Part shown: in pieces, positions 7,955-17,650 of the stretch
How positions within the stretch are numbered: the stretch's first letter is position 1
How the letters are laid out: each line of letters begins with the position of its first letter
Source: Paraclostridium dentum
GTDB lineage: Bacteria > Bacillota > Clostridia > Peptostreptococcales > Peptostreptococcaceae
Assembly: GCF_012922555.1 (NCBI RefSeq)
Contig: NZ_WIPK01000001.1
Coordinates: 1,116,001 to 1,180,000 of the forward strand
Direction of reading: 5' to 3'
DNA: 64,000 bases
The notes under the pieces: generated by a model
Databases searched by the model: none
What the model was told of the DNA's origin: nothing
What the model saw: the letters and a program-made list of their open reading frames with translations, nothing else
Program-made: the position numbers and the translations under genes

Positions 7955-9331
7955 TTAAAAGCGATTAATATGAATTGAATTTTTTATTGTATTTTCTCTT
8001 GATAACTTCTTTGATAAAATTATAAAATAAATTGTACATAATATAATTTGTACAACTGTGGACATTGGTGTAGCGAGACCTACTCTAAATAATGATACAG
8101 GTATTATTTTGCTCATAAGATATGATACAGGTATCCTTACTCCAAAAGCACCTATTATTCCTTGTATCATTACAAATGTTGTTTTTCCACATCCATTGAA
8201 ATAACCTACCATACTAAACATAATTGCAGTTAAAAGACAATCTATTCCATACGCTTTCATATATTCCCATGCTGCTAAAACTACATCTTTATCCTTAGAA
8301 AACATGCCTGCAAGTATATTTCCATGGAAAAATGTAATATAAAACATTACAATACCACAGCATAACGAAGCCGAAATAGCGTAAATAAGAACTTTCTTTG
8401 CCCTATCATATTTTTTAGCTCCATAGTTTTGTGCAACAAACGCAGATACAGCTTGAGAAAAAGATGACGGTATTAACATTATAAATCCAACAAGCTTTTC
8501 TGCAACACCAATTCCTGCTGATGGAATTACTCCCATTGAATTTCCTATAATCATAATTACAAGAAAAGACATATGCACAAGTCCATCTTGGAGTGCTATT
8601 GGCGTTCCATATTTGATTATCTTTGAAGTTAAATTTTTATGAAACTTTATACTGTTCTTAGAAAACTCAAAAGGAAGTCCTCGCTTTCTAATAATAATTA
8701 CCGATAATATAACACTAATTGCCTGAGCCATTATAGTCGCTAGAGCAGCACCCATAACCGCCATTTTAAATATTCCAACAAATATTAAATCCCCTATAAT
8801 ATTTGTCACACATGCAATCCCTACTGTGATAAGTGGAGTTTTCGAATCACCTAAACCTCTAAATACTCCTCCTATAATATTGTACGCAATTATAAAAACA
8901 GACCCCAAAGCGCAAATTTTTATATATACTGTCGTACTATCAAAGGCCTCTTTTGGGGTATGCATAAAAGTTGAAATAGGTGAAGCAAAAGTAACAGTTA
9001 AAATAGTTATAACTATAGCTATGATAGCAAAAATTGAAATACCACTTCCTACAACATCTCCAGCTTCTTTTGATTTACCTTCTCCAAGCTTTTGCCCTAT
9101 AAGTATTGTGATACCCATAGTTAATCCTGTAATTATTACGGTTATAGTCATCATTACTTGACTACCAGTTGAAACTGCCGATACATCTGCTGCATTTCCA
9201 AATTGACCTACTATAAGCAAATCAACTGCACCATACATAGTTTGTAAAAATAATGCAAGCAGTATAGGTATAGTAAATTTTAATAAAGGAGAAAATATTT
9301 TTCCCTCCGTAAAATTAGATATTTTTGACAT
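7955..9331 (-). CDS. MATE-family multidrug/Na+ antiporter
   Basis: This 458-residue protein has about twelve transmembrane helices and the two pseudo-repeated MatE domains (about 15-175 and 235-400). Typical segments are the N-terminal FTIPILLALFLQTMYGAVD, GQFGNAADVSAVSTGSQ, and the second-half FVAQNYGAKKYDRAKK. The family exports cationic drugs or metabolites, driven by Na+ or H+. The MarR-type gene 76 bases upstream on the same strand, and matching operator palindromes before both genes, mark it as the regulated pump of that repressor. The transported compound cannot be read from the sequence. Confidence 0.93.
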   Translation of the reverse strand: MSKISNFTEGKIFSPLLKFTIPILLALFLQTMYGAVDLLIVGQFGNAADVSAVSTGSQVMMTITVIITGLTMGITILIGQKLGEGKSKEAGDVVGSGISIFAIIAIVITILTVTFASPISTFMHTPKEAFDSTTVYIKICALGSVFIIAYNIIGGVFRGLGDSKTPLITVGIACVTNIIGDLIFVGIFKMAVMGAALATIMAQAISVILSVIIIRKRGLPFEFSKNSIKFHKNLTSKIIKYGTPIALQDGLVHMSFLVIMIIGNSMGVIPSAGIGVAEKLVGFIMLIPSSFSQAVSAFVAQNYGAKKYDRAKKVLIYAISASLCCGIVMFYITFFHGNILAGMFSKDKDVVLAAWEYMKAYGIDCLLTAIMFSMVGYFNGCGKTTFVMIQGIIGAFGVRIPVSYLMSKIIPVSLFRVGLATPMSTVVQIILCTIYFIILSKKLSRENTIKNSIHINRF

Positions 9332-9351
9332 ATATCATCCTCCGCTTTTTA

Positions 9352-9369
9352 TGTTTTGTGCAAAACAAT
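9352..9369. promoter_or_regulatory. MarR-type operator before the MATE gene
   Basis: TGTTTTGTGCAAAACAAT is nearly the same palindrome as the one before the marR gene (9872-9889), placed 21 bases before the MATE start. Confidence 0.65.
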
Positions 9370-9407
9370 ATTTATTTAAATATAACCGTTATTTAAAATT
9401 TAAACGG

Positions 9408-9851
9408 TTATTCTAGACTATTTCTTATTTTATTAAGTACATTTTGAAATACTTTTACTTCTTCTTCCGTTATATTTTCTGATAATTTATTTTCTATTAA
9501 ATCAATTGCATCAGATATTTTTTCATAAATCTTTATAGACTTTTCTGTTAAAACTATTTTTTTTAATCGTCCATCTTCCTTAACAAGCATTCTTTCTATT
9601 AAACCACTTTTTTCCATATTGTTTAGCATTAAACTAATTGATGAACGTTTTAAGTCAAATACACTCTCTAAGTCCTTTTGAAATACGTCTTTATCCTTAC
9701 CTTCATTACATATAAAATCTATTACATAAGCCTGTGATATGGTTAAATTATCATCAATTGCACTGATTACAGAAGCATCCATCTTTCTTGAAATTATGTG
9801 ATTAATTTTACTAATATCAAGACCTAACTTAAGCTTTTCTTTATTTATCAT
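9408..9851 (-). CDS. MarR-family transcriptional regulator
   Basis: The 147-residue protein has the MarR winged-helix plan: dimer helices at both ends, a recognition region near residues 60-80 (DLKRSSISLMLNNMEKSGLI) and a wing with EDGRLKKIVLT. It should bind the palindrome TTGTTTTGTACAAAACAA located in front of its own gene and the related site in front of the MATE gene, repressing both until a ligand binds. Start ATG at 9851 follows AGGTG. Confidence 0.93.
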   Translation of the reverse strand: MINKEKLKLGLDISKINHIISRKMDASVISAIDDNLTISQAYVIDFICNEGKDKDVFQKDLESVFDLKRSSISLMLNNMEKSGLIERMLVKEDGRLKKIVLTEKSIKIYEKISDAIDLIENKLSENITEEEVKVFQNVLNKIRNSLE

Positions 9852-9871
9852 ATAAACACCTCAATATAAAT

Positions 9872-9889
9872 TTGTTTTGTACAAAACAA
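9872..9889. promoter_or_regulatory. MarR-type operator before the marR gene
   Basis: The 18-base perfect palindrome TTGTTTTGTACAAAACAA lies 20 bases upstream of the marR start, over the likely promoter. Confidence 0.7.
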
Positions 9890-9976
9890 TATTAACTATT
9901 CTTACTCTTTATGTCAATAAAATATTATTAAATTTTTAAGTGATGTCTTATATTTTTTTAATATTTTAATTATATA

Positions 9977-10010
9977 AAAAGCCCATATCTTAAATCAAGA
10001 TATGGGCTTT
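9977..10010. terminator. Terminator after the esterase gene
   Basis: AAAGCCCATATCTT pairs perfectly with AAGATATGGGCTTT over a five-base loop; A- and T-runs on both sides allow use in both directions. Confidence 0.85.
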
Positions 10011-10014
10011 CTTT

Positions 10015-10947
10015 CTATCCTTTTATAAATTCTACAACTTCTTCTATTAATGCATCCGCTTGAGGACAGTTTCCTGTATTATCTATAAATGCATGTCTAG
10101 TATTTTTATATAAACTAAATTTCACTTCATTCCCTGCTTTTTCTAATTTTTCAGCATATTTTAATGAACTTTCATGTAAGAAATCTAAGTCTCCAACAAC
10201 TATAAAAGCACTAGCTAAATTGCTTAAGTCATCACAATACATTGGTGAAACATACTTGTCTGTAGCCTTACTTTTTTTCTTTAAATACCATTCGAGAATT
10301 ACTTCACTAAATATTTTTGCCATTTTATCGCTATTATCCACCTCCATAGATTGTAAATCTGTTGCTGGATAAAGTAATATCTGCTTAGATATGTTAAACT
10401 CTTTTCTATCTCTAGCCATTATAGAAATAACAGCCGAATAGTTTCCTCCTGCACTGTCTCCGGATACTATAACATTATCTGTATCTATATTTAATTCATC
10501 TTTATTTTCAATGGCCCATTTTACAGCCGCATAACAATCTTCTACACCTGTTGGGTATGGATTTTCTGGTGCTAACCCATAATCTACTGATATAATTAAA
10601 GTATCAGCCTTATCAGATATAGCCTTACAGTAATCATGAACTGCATCTATAGACCCCGCAAACCATCCTCCACCATGTATGAATATCATTACTGGTCTTT
10701 TTTTAGCTTCCTCAGGCCTATAAATTCTTATTCTAATATCATTTTTATATCCTTTGATATTTTTATCTTCAACTATTATAGGTCTAGTGCTTATATCTTT
10801 ACTCAAACCACCCATCATTGATCTTAATTTTTTTACATTCGATTTCATCCATAACTTACCTACAAAAGTAGGCATTTTTATGTAATCCCCGGCAAATCCT
10901 TCATTCTCAATTTCTATAAAGTCAAAATTTTTTTCAGTATATTTCAC
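10015..10947 (-). CDS. Alpha/beta-hydrolase esterase, hormone-sensitive-lipase family
   Basis: The 310-residue protein shows the HSL signature: oxyanion motif HGGGW (91-95), nucleophile elbow GDSAGG with Ser165, acid Asp255 in GDLDFL, and His285 in TRHAF. These enzymes cleave short acyl esters in the cytoplasm. The gene follows the GH3 glucosidase gene on the same strand after 75 bases, so it may be part of a glycoside or acyl-sugar use cluster, for example removing acetyl groups. A strong terminator follows the stop codon. Catalytic residues all look intact; the substrate is not determined. Confidence 0.9.
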   Translation of the reverse strand: MKYTEKNFDFIEIENEGFAGDYIKMPTFVGKLWMKSNVKKLRSMMGGLSKDISTRPIIVEDKNIKGYKNDIRIRIYRPEEAKKRPVMIFIHGGGWFAGSIDAVHDYCKAISDKADTLIISVDYGLAPENPYPTGVEDCYAAVKWAIENKDELNIDTDNVIVSGDSAGGNYSAVISIMARDRKEFNISKQILLYPATDLQSMEVDNSDKMAKIFSEVILEWYLKKKSKATDKYVSPMYCDDLSNLASAFIVVGDLDFLHESSLKYAEKLEKAGNEVKFSLYKNTRHAFIDNTGNCPQADALIEEVVEFIKG

Positions 10948-11022
10948 AAGTATACGCTCCTTATTTGAATTTCTACTTACAGTTAATTTGCTCTTTAGTA
11001 AACTAATTTTTCGATTATAATT

Positions 11023-13266
11023 TTAACTATTTATACTTTCAATTATTCTGTCTACCAGCTGTTGCCCACCATCAGGATTAAAAGTAGCTAAAGCTCTAAG
11101 TGGCATGAACTTCATCATTTCTTCAAACATATTGCCTTCCCCTAGACCACTTGTATCTCCTCCAAAACTTTGTATCATTGCATTCATTATCTGTTGAACT
11201 TCAGGAATATGTGATATGTCTCCTAAAGCAGTATTTTTAGTAACAATAGTTTTAATAGGTGAAGTAGTATTTACTGTTATTACTTCTTTTAAAACTATTT
11301 CTCTTGAAGATTTTCCTATTAAAATTTCAAATTCTCCACTTTCTACATGCCAATCACCTAAATCAACATTATAGTATGCGAAACTTCTCTTATTTAATAT
11401 AAATGTAACTTCTTTTTCTTCTCCTGGCTCTAGCCCTATTTTTTCAAATCCTTTTAACTCTTTTTCTGGTCTTGTTACACTGCTTTCCTTATCTCTTATA
11501 TATAACTGTACTATTTCTTTTCCAAACACATCCCCTATATTTTTTATCTTTACACTTACAGTCAATTTTTCAGTGTCATCTATTTCATTTTTACTTATTT
11601 TTAAATTACTATACTCAAAGTTTGTGTAGCTTAGCCCATATCCAAATGGGAATAATACGTCCACTGCTTTTTTATCGTAATATCTATATCCTACAAATAT
11701 TCCTTCTTTGTATTCTACTTTATCTACTTCCCCTGGAAAATTTAAATAAGATGGGTTATCAGATAATTTAAGTGGAAATGTTTCTGCTAACTTACCACTT
11801 GGATTAACTTCACCATACAATAGATCACATATAGCTTTACCACTAGCTTGCCCTGTTAAATAGGCTTCAAGTATTGCTTTTGCATCACTTACAAAAGGCA
11901 TTTCTATTGGAGATCCATTACTCAAAATTACTACTATGTTTTCATTTACAGATTTTAATGTTTTTACTAAGTCATATTGATTTTTAGGTATATTTAAATG
12001 TGTTCTATCAAACCCCTCCGACTCATATCTTTCTGGAAGACCAATAAACAAAATAACTTTATCAGCTTCTATAGCCAATTTTTTAGCTTCTTCTACCAAC
12101 TCGTCAATAGTATCATCTATGTTTAAATCATATCCTCTAGAATATCTTGCATTTTCAGATCCTACGAAGTTTACTATTTCTTCATATGTATTGTCCACTT
12201 TAGTTGGATTTATATGAGAACTTCCTCCCCCTTGGTATCTAATCTTAGTTGCAAGCTCACCTATAACCGCTATCTTTTCTTCTTTTTTAAGAGGAAGTAT
12301 TTTTTCTTCATTCTTAAGAAGCACCATGCATTCTCCAGCTATTTTTCTAGCTAATTTATGATGTTTTTCTTTGCTGTATACAACATTTTCTCTTTTATTT
12401 TCTACTGCTTTAAATATTATATTTAATATTCTTTCTACTGCTTTGTCTAAAACGCCTTTACTTAATCTATTGCTCTTAACTGCTTCAACTATTAAATTAT
12501 CTCCCATACCTCCGTCAGCTGGCATTTGAAGTTCTAGCCCTGAAGATAAACCTTTATCTCTATAATTTACTGCACCCCAGTCAGACACAGCGAATCCTTC
12601 AAATCCCCACTCATTTCTTAATATTTCTGTAAGTAATTTATAGTTTTCAGAGCAATATTCGCCATTTAACTTATTATATGCACACATTATAGTCCATGGC
12701 TGAGCTTCTTTTATAGCAGTTTCAAAACTTGCTAAGTATATTTCTCTTAAAGTCCTTTCATCAACTATTGTATCTATAGTCATCCTTCTATGCTCTTGGT
12801 TATTAGCTGCAAAGTGTTTTAAAGATGTCCCAATACCCTGACTTTGTGTTCCTTGTATTTGATTTTTAGCCATTTCACTGCTTAAATATGGATCCTCTGA
12901 ATAATATTCAAAGTTTCTACCACATAAAGGCGATCTTTTTATATTCGCTCCTGGCCCTAATACTATTGATACATTCTCAGATTGACATTCTTCTCCTATG
13001 GCCATTCCAAGCTCTTTTACTAAATCTCTATCAAATGAACAAGCAAGTGCTGATGCGGTTGGAAAGCAAGTAGCCTCTACACTTTCATTTATACCTAGAT
13101 GATCAGCTCCTGCTGATTGTTTTCTTAAACCATGAGGTCCATCGGTCATCATTATTGATGGTATGTTTAGTCTCTCTATCGGCTTAGTATTCCAGAAATT
13201 TAAACCTGAGCATAATGATGCTTTCTCTTCTAAGCTCATTTGGTTTATTAGTTCTTTAATGTTCAT
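11023..13266 (-). CDS. Glycoside hydrolase family 3, beta-glucosidase type
   Basis: The 747-residue protein has the three-part GH3 layout: a TIM-barrel (about 1-310), an alpha/beta sandwich (about 310-530) and a fibronectin III-like domain (about 560-640). The substrate-binding [12 protein letters not shown] is at 150-161 and the nucleophile is Asp229 in GFAVSDWG. No signal peptide is present, so it acts on imported glucosides. After the FnIII-like domain lies an extra tail of about 75 residues, rich in Met and Gly, not usual for the short family form. The gene precedes the esterase and follows the AraC-GH39 gene on the same strand, suggesting a small plant-glycoside cluster. Sugar specificity is inferred from family only. 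Confidence 0.92.
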   Translation of the reverse strand: MNIKELINQMSLEEKASLCSGLNFWNTKPIERLNIPSIMMTDGPHGLRKQSAGADHLGINESVEATCFPTASALACSFDRDLVKELGMAIGEECQSENVSIVLGPGANIKRSPLCGRNFEYYSEDPYLSSEMAKNQIQGTQSQGIGTSLKHFAANNQEHRRMTIDTIVDERTLREIYLASFETAIKEAQPWTIMCAYNKLNGEYCSENYKLLTEILRNEWGFEGFAVSDWGAVNYRDKGLSSGLELQMPADGGMGDNLIVEAVKSNRLSKGVLDKAVERILNIIFKAVENKRENVVYSKEKHHKLARKIAGECMVLLKNEEKILPLKKEEKIAVIGELATKIRYQGGGSSHINPTKVDNTYEEIVNFVGSENARYSRGYDLNIDDTIDELVEEAKKLAIEADKVILFIGLPERYESEGFDRTHLNIPKNQYDLVKTLKSVNENIVVILSNGSPIEMPFVSDAKAILEAYLTGQASGKAICDLLYGEVNPSGKLAETFPLKLSDNPSYLNFPGEVDKVEYKEGIFVGYRYYDKKAVDVLFPFGYGLSYTNFEYSNLKISKNEIDDTEKLTVSVKIKNIGDVFGKEIVQLYIRDKESSVTRPEKELKGFEKIGLEPGEEKEVTFILNKRSFAYYNVDLGDWHVESGEFEILIGKSSREIVLKEVITVNTTSPIKTIVTKNTALGDISHIPEVQQIMNAMIQSFGGDTSGLGEGNMFEEMMKFMPLRALATFNPDGGQQLVDRIIESINS

Positions 13267-13459
13267 TTCTAAATTCCCCTTATTATTTTTAATTTTATTT
13301 TTTAACTATCATAAAAACCTTATGTAGTTTTATAATATTCCTTATTTATAATTTTATATTTTTAAAAAATAAATTTCGATTTAATTTTTAATTAATTTCA
13401 GGTCAAATCTTAACTTATTTTTATAAAAAACAGCTCAAGGAAAGTATTTTCCATTAAAA

Positions 13460-13501
13460 AATCACTGCAAATAGATTAAATTTTAACTCTTCGCAGTGAT
13501 T
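13460..13501 (-). terminator. Terminator after the AraC-GH39 gene
   Basis: AATCACTGC pairs with GCAGTGATT across an A/T-rich loop and is followed by a T-run on the minus strand. Confidence 0.75.
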
Positions 13502-13505
13502 TATA

Positions 13506-16001
13506 TTAATATTTTGGTTTTATAGTATAAAATTTGACTTCATGTGGTTCTAAGTTATCATTTATAATATAGTTATTATTTATATATTTATTGTACTTCT
13601 TTATTTCTATAATTGAGTTATTATTTATATAATCTACATCCTCTTCATCCAAGTACTTAGGACTTCCCATATTAATCCACGTATCAAAAGACGATCCATG
13701 TTCTTTGCTAATCTTATACTCTTTAAATAAATACTCTCCAGATTCAATATTTTTAAGACTCAATCCAATACCTTTTTCTATATTATTAAACACATTATAC
13801 CTATCTATTTTACTTATTTGAGAAATATCTCCTCCAGAATAAATATTATCAAAGTGACAATAGTTATAAATCATAATTTGATAAGTATCATATTTTTTTG
13901 TAACAATATACCCATCACCAATACCTATTAATTCATTACCTAACTTATTTAAAAGTTCATAGGCATAAAAAGCAGATTTTTTAATTCCATTGTTTGCTAT
14001 AAGCCCTAAACCGCCATGGAATACATCTTCATCTATTCTAAACTCTTCTAATAAATCAGTAGCCGCCCAATATCCAAATCCATCTAATTCATCTAAATTT
14101 TCAATAATATTTTTGGTAATGTAACTAGCCTTGTATAAAGTATCATTAGTAAAATCTCTATGTGATGGGGTTGAATTCCATTCTGTCATATATATACTAA
14201 TTTTTTCTAACTCGAGCTTTTTCAACGTATCCTTAATTTTATTTATTAAGAGTTTAAGATAATTTTCATTTTTATTAATACATATTTTAACTTCATTACC
14301 TAATAAATAATCAGTTATGCCTTCATCTAAATAATCTATCGGATAACTATGAAAAGTTATAAAATCTGGTCTGCAATTATTTTCTATACAATAATCTAAA
14401 TGTTTTTCCAACCAGTTATTGTTTAAAATATTGTATCCTAATATAGAAGGTCCTCCTACTTTAAATTTGCTATTTACAGACTTTATAGTATTGTACGTCT
14501 CTTTAAAAAACGCATCATAGTAACCTTCTTTATCAAATCCAAAAACTAAATCTATATCAGGCTCATTCCAAACCTCAAAATACCAAGAACTAACTTCCTC
14601 AAATCCATATTTATTTACACAATGTCTAATAAACTTTTCAACTAATAAATTCCATAGCTTAATATCTTTAGGCTCACTAATAACACTTTTTGTGTAAAAA
14701 ATTGACTTGTTTGTATTAAGCGCAAGTTTGGATGGCATAAATCCAAGTTCTACAAAAGGCTTTAAATTTATACTCAATAGAAAATCAAAAAGCTTATCTA
14801 TATATGTAAAGTTAAAACTAGGATTATTATTTTTTTCATCATAAACCATCATACTATCATCGAAGATTCCATGAAATCTAATATATTTAAATCCAAGCTT
14901 ACTTTGAATCTCTCTTAGATGCTCTTGTACATCTTTCATCAAACCTTCTTTAGCCTTTCCTATTGTAATTAAATTTTTCCATGTATTGTTTATACTTTTA
15001 ATTGTTTTGCTTACATCAACATCTACAACATTTTCAACCTTATCTATTATTTCTAAACCTTTTGCATCTTCTTGAACCTTTAAATATTTAAAAATAAAAT
15101 CTATTTGCCTATTTGTATTAAACTCTAAATAATTAATACCTCTATCTGTCTTGCTATTTTTTATTTCATTTATATTACAAAATTTTTTCCTATAGTTGCT
15201 AGGTGTTTCTTTGTATATATTCTTAAATAAACTTGTAAATGATTTTACATTTGCAAAACCATTATTTAAAGCTATATCAGTAATGTTATAGTCGGTATTA
15301 ACTAAATCTTTCATTGCATGTTCTAGCCTTATAGAATTAAGATATGTTAGAAAATTTACTCCCATGTGTTTTTCAAAAAATTTACTAAAATATTGAGGCG
15401 ATAAGTACTCCATTCTAGATATACTATTTAGAGTTATATCTTCTTTATAGTTTTTTTGTATATGTGAAATTACTCTATTCAACCTATCTATATGTTTATA
15501 ATTTTTATTTTCTGTTTTTGTTTTTGTACTATTCTTAAATCTGTTTATTAGTATGTATACTAACTCATTTAGCAATGAGTTTATTTTTATGTTATACCCG
15601 TTGCTTTGTTTTAAATAGTTATATGTTATTTCTGATAGTATTTTTCTAATTAATATAAATCTTTTATCATCTTTAGTATATTCAAATGATTTACAGTTGA
15701 AGTTTATTTTATCAATATCTTTATATAAATCATTAAATGATGATAGATCTATTTGAATTGCTATTACTATATTATTTTTTTCAGACTTTATTGAATGTAT
15801 TTCTTTTGAGTTTATTATTATTAAATCATCTTCTTGTAGATTATACTTTTTCCCATCAACTAATAAATCTACTTCCCCATTTGCCACTAATAATATTTCT
15901 ATGCTTTCATGCCAGTGACTTTGAACAATATCTACTTCATGAATAAATATATTTACTGGTAATGATTCATTAAACTTTATAGTTTCGTATATATACCTCA
16001 T
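13506..16001 (-). CDS. AraC-type regulator fused to a GH39 glycosidase domain
   Basis: Residues 1-130 look like an AraC cupin sensor (HWHESIEILLVANGEVDLLVDG). Residues about 180-275 carry two AraC helix-turn-helix motifs ending in the NGFANVKSFTSLFKNIYKETP signature. From about 335 to 790 the protein is a GH39-type (beta-xylosidase/iduronidase) barrel with the acid/base Glu480 in WNEPD and the nucleophile Glu607 in YMTEWNS. Both catalytic Glu are present, so the glycosidase domain may be active or may bind the inducer sugar. The GH3 gene lies 240 bases downstream on the same strand and is the likely target. This fusion is known in Firmicutes; I am sure of the domains, not of the sugar. Confidence 0.88.
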   Translation of the reverse strand: MRYIYETIKFNESLPVNIFIHEVDIVQSHWHESIEILLVANGEVDLLVDGKKYNLQEDDLIIINSKEIHSIKSEKNNIVIAIQIDLSSFNDLYKDIDKINFNCKSFEYTKDDKRFILIRKILSEITYNYLKQSNGYNIKINSLLNELVYILINRFKNSTKTKTENKNYKHIDRLNRVISHIQKNYKEDITLNSISRMEYLSPQYFSKFFEKHMGVNFLTYLNSIRLEHAMKDLVNTDYNITDIALNNGFANVKSFTSLFKNIYKETPSNYRKKFCNINEIKNSKTDRGINYLEFNTNRQIDFIFKYLKVQEDAKGLEIIDKVENVVDVDVSKTIKSINNTWKNLITIGKAKEGLMKDVQEHLREIQSKLGFKYIRFHGIFDDSMMVYDEKNNNPSFNFTYIDKLFDFLLSINLKPFVELGFMPSKLALNTNKSIFYTKSVISEPKDIKLWNLLVEKFIRHCVNKYGFEEVSSWYFEVWNEPDIDLVFGFDKEGYYDAFFKETYNTIKSVNSKFKVGGPSILGYNILNNNWLEKHLDYCIENNCRPDFITFHSYPIDYLDEGITDYLLGNEVKICINKNENYLKLLINKIKDTLKKLELEKISIYMTEWNSTPSHRDFTNDTLYKASYITKNIIENLDELDGFGYWAATDLLEEFRIDEDVFHGGLGLIANNGIKKSAFYAYELLNKLGNELIGIGDGYIVTKKYDTYQIMIYNYCHFDNIYSGGDISQISKIDRYNVFNNIEKGIGLSLKNIESGEYLFKEYKISKEHGSSFDTWINMGSPKYLDEEDVDYINNNSIIEIKKYNKYINNNYIINDNLEPHEVKFYTIKPKY

Positions 16002-16148
16002 TTTTTACCTCACTACTTATATTATATAAATTTTATATTATATCCATTTGTTTAATTTAATCTTACCATATTACTATTTATTTTTATAACCAAAATACTA
16101 CGTTAGTTGATATAGTATTATAAATCTAGTTAATAAAAACCGTATAAA

Positions 16149-16172
16149 AAAAGGCAGATTTCTCTGCCTTTT
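16149..16172. terminator. Terminator after the 102-residue gene
   Basis: AAAAGGCAGA pairs with TCTGCCTTTT over a four-base loop, with flanking A- and T-runs. Confidence 0.85.
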
Positions 16173-16222
16173 GCATTAAATTTGATATTTTCAATACCTT
16201 TATTTATCTATTTGTTTTTAAC

Positions 16223-16531
16223 TTAAAAATATCCTTTTTCAATACCTTCTTTATATTGTTTTTCTCGATACTCCCTATTATAAGCTTTATCTTTAAATTC
16301 ATTAACTTTACTGATATCAAAGAAACTTTCCTTAAGCTCTCTTCCTCCTGTTATGGTTATAATAAAACAACTTTCAACTTCATTGGAGTCTGATAACTCT
16401 ACACAATAATGCTTAAGTTCATCTTTAATAGCACTCATATACTCGCTTACTCTCGGTATATAATATTTAAAATTATGATCATCTAAAAATTCTACGAGTT
16501 CCTCTCGAGTATTAAAACTATAGTTCTTCAT
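16223..16531 (-). CDS. Small acidic protein, function unknown
   Basis: The 102-residue protein is soluble and charged, begins MKNYSFNTREELVEFLDDHNF, and has many Glu, Lys and Tyr. It contains no motif I recognise. The ATG at 16531 follows a good GGAGA site and a clean terminator lies about 50 bases after the stop, so it forms its own transcription unit between the AraC-GH39 gene and the divergent YitT gene. The N-terminal helical stretch and C-terminal KQYKEGIEKGYF are consistent with a small binding protein, but nothing shows a partner. Confidence 0.65.
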   Translation of the reverse strand: MKNYSFNTREELVEFLDDHNFKYYIPRVSEYMSAIKDELKHYCVELSDSNEVESCFIITITGGRELKESFFDISKVNEFKDKAYNREYREKQYKEGIEKGYF

Positions 16532-16740
16532 ATGTATCTCCTTTTTAAAATTATGTTTATATATTTATTATCTCTTCTTTTTTTATAATTATTAAATATT
16601 CCACATTTAATTATCATATGCGTATATATTTTTATCTATATTAACATTTTATACAAGATTTCATGATATACTTAAATATGTGGAAATTGTTGTAAAACTA
16701 ATCAAAACGTTTCTAAGTTTAAAAAGGATGGTGATGGGAA

Positions 16741-17604
16741 TTGATTTTAAAAGATAAGAAATACAAGTATCTTTTTGAACTTATAATTTTGGCATTAGGA
16801 TGTTTTATAATGTCTGTCGGACTTAATATGTTCTTAGAGCCATATATGATAGCGTCAGGGGGACTTACAGGTCTTGCAATAGTCCTTAAAAATATTTTTA
16901 ATACTCCTTTGTGGCTTATAAACTTAGTTTTTAATATACCTCTGTTTATATTCGGAGTTAAGATTCTTGGTAAAAAAGATGCTATAAAGACTTTAATAGG
17001 AATTTTATTGCTTACATTTTTCTTAAAGGTTACAGAACCACTAACTTCAGCTTTTCAAACTAATGATATATTATTATCATCAATTGCAGGTGGTATAGTT
17101 GTTGGTATAAGTCTTGGAATGTTATTTAGAATAGATGCATCTACTGGCGGAACAGAACTTGCTTGTCTTATTTTAAATAAGGTTTTTCCATTTATATCTA
17201 TTTCCGTGTTCATGTTTATAATAGATGGCTTAGTAATAATTTTAGCAGGGCTTGTTTCAAAAAATATTCAAATAGCTCTATATGCTATAATATCTTTATA
17301 TATTTCAGTCAAGATTTGTGACACCATTGTTGAAGGATTTGATTTTTCTAAATCTTTTATAATTATAACTGATAATCCAGATGAGATTTCTGATTCAATC
17401 ATGAAAAATTTAGAAAGAGGAGTTACTTTTTTAGAAGGTCGTGGAGGATATTCAAAACAAAAGAAAGATGTTTTATTAGTTGTAGTTTCTCGACGTGAAG
17501 AAGTTATTTTACGAAAACTTGTTAATGAAATTGATCCTTTAGCCTTTGTTATAATAAATAATGCTTATGAAGTACTTGGAGAAGGTTTTACTAGAAAAGT
17601 TTAG
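16741..17604 (+). CDS. YitT-family membrane protein with C-terminal DUF2179 domain
   Basis: Five or six transmembrane helices (about residues 10-200) are followed by a soluble C-terminal domain of about 80 residues (FIIITDNPDEI...GEGF), the DUF2179 domain. The N-terminal GLNMFLEPYMIASGGLTGLAIVL and later DASTGGTELACLIL are standard YitT segments. The start is the TTG at 16741: the nearby ATG at 16733 runs into a stop after seven codons. The family's transported solute is unknown. A bidirectional hairpin separates it from the convergent ABC permease. Confidence 0.88.
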   Translation: MILKDKKYKYLFELIILALGCFIMSVGLNMFLEPYMIASGGLTGLAIVLKNIFNTPLWLINLVFNIPLFIFGVKILGKKDAIKTLIGILLLTFFLKVTEPLTSAFQTNDILLSSIAGGIVVGISLGMLFRIDASTGGTELACLILNKVFPFISISVFMFIIDGLVIILAGLVSKNIQIALYAIISLYISVKICDTIVEGFDFSKSFIIITDNPDEISDSIMKNLERGVTFLEGRGGYSKQKKDVLLVVVSRREEVILRKLVNEIDPLAFVIINNAYEVLGEGFTRKV

Positions 17605-17615
17605 TATAAGATACT

Positions 17616-17648
17616 AAAGCCATGAAGATATTAATCTTCATGGCTTTT
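17616..17648. terminator. Bidirectional terminator
   Basis: AAAGCCATGAAGAT pairs with ATCTTCATGGCTTT across a short loop, between the convergent YitT and ABC permease genes. Confidence 0.9.
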
Positions 17649-17650
17649 TA

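Noticed and set aside
9408-9851. Recent horizontal transfer of the MATE/MarR pair
   Set aside because: Base composition and codon use look like the neighbours and no flanking repeats or mobile genes were found.
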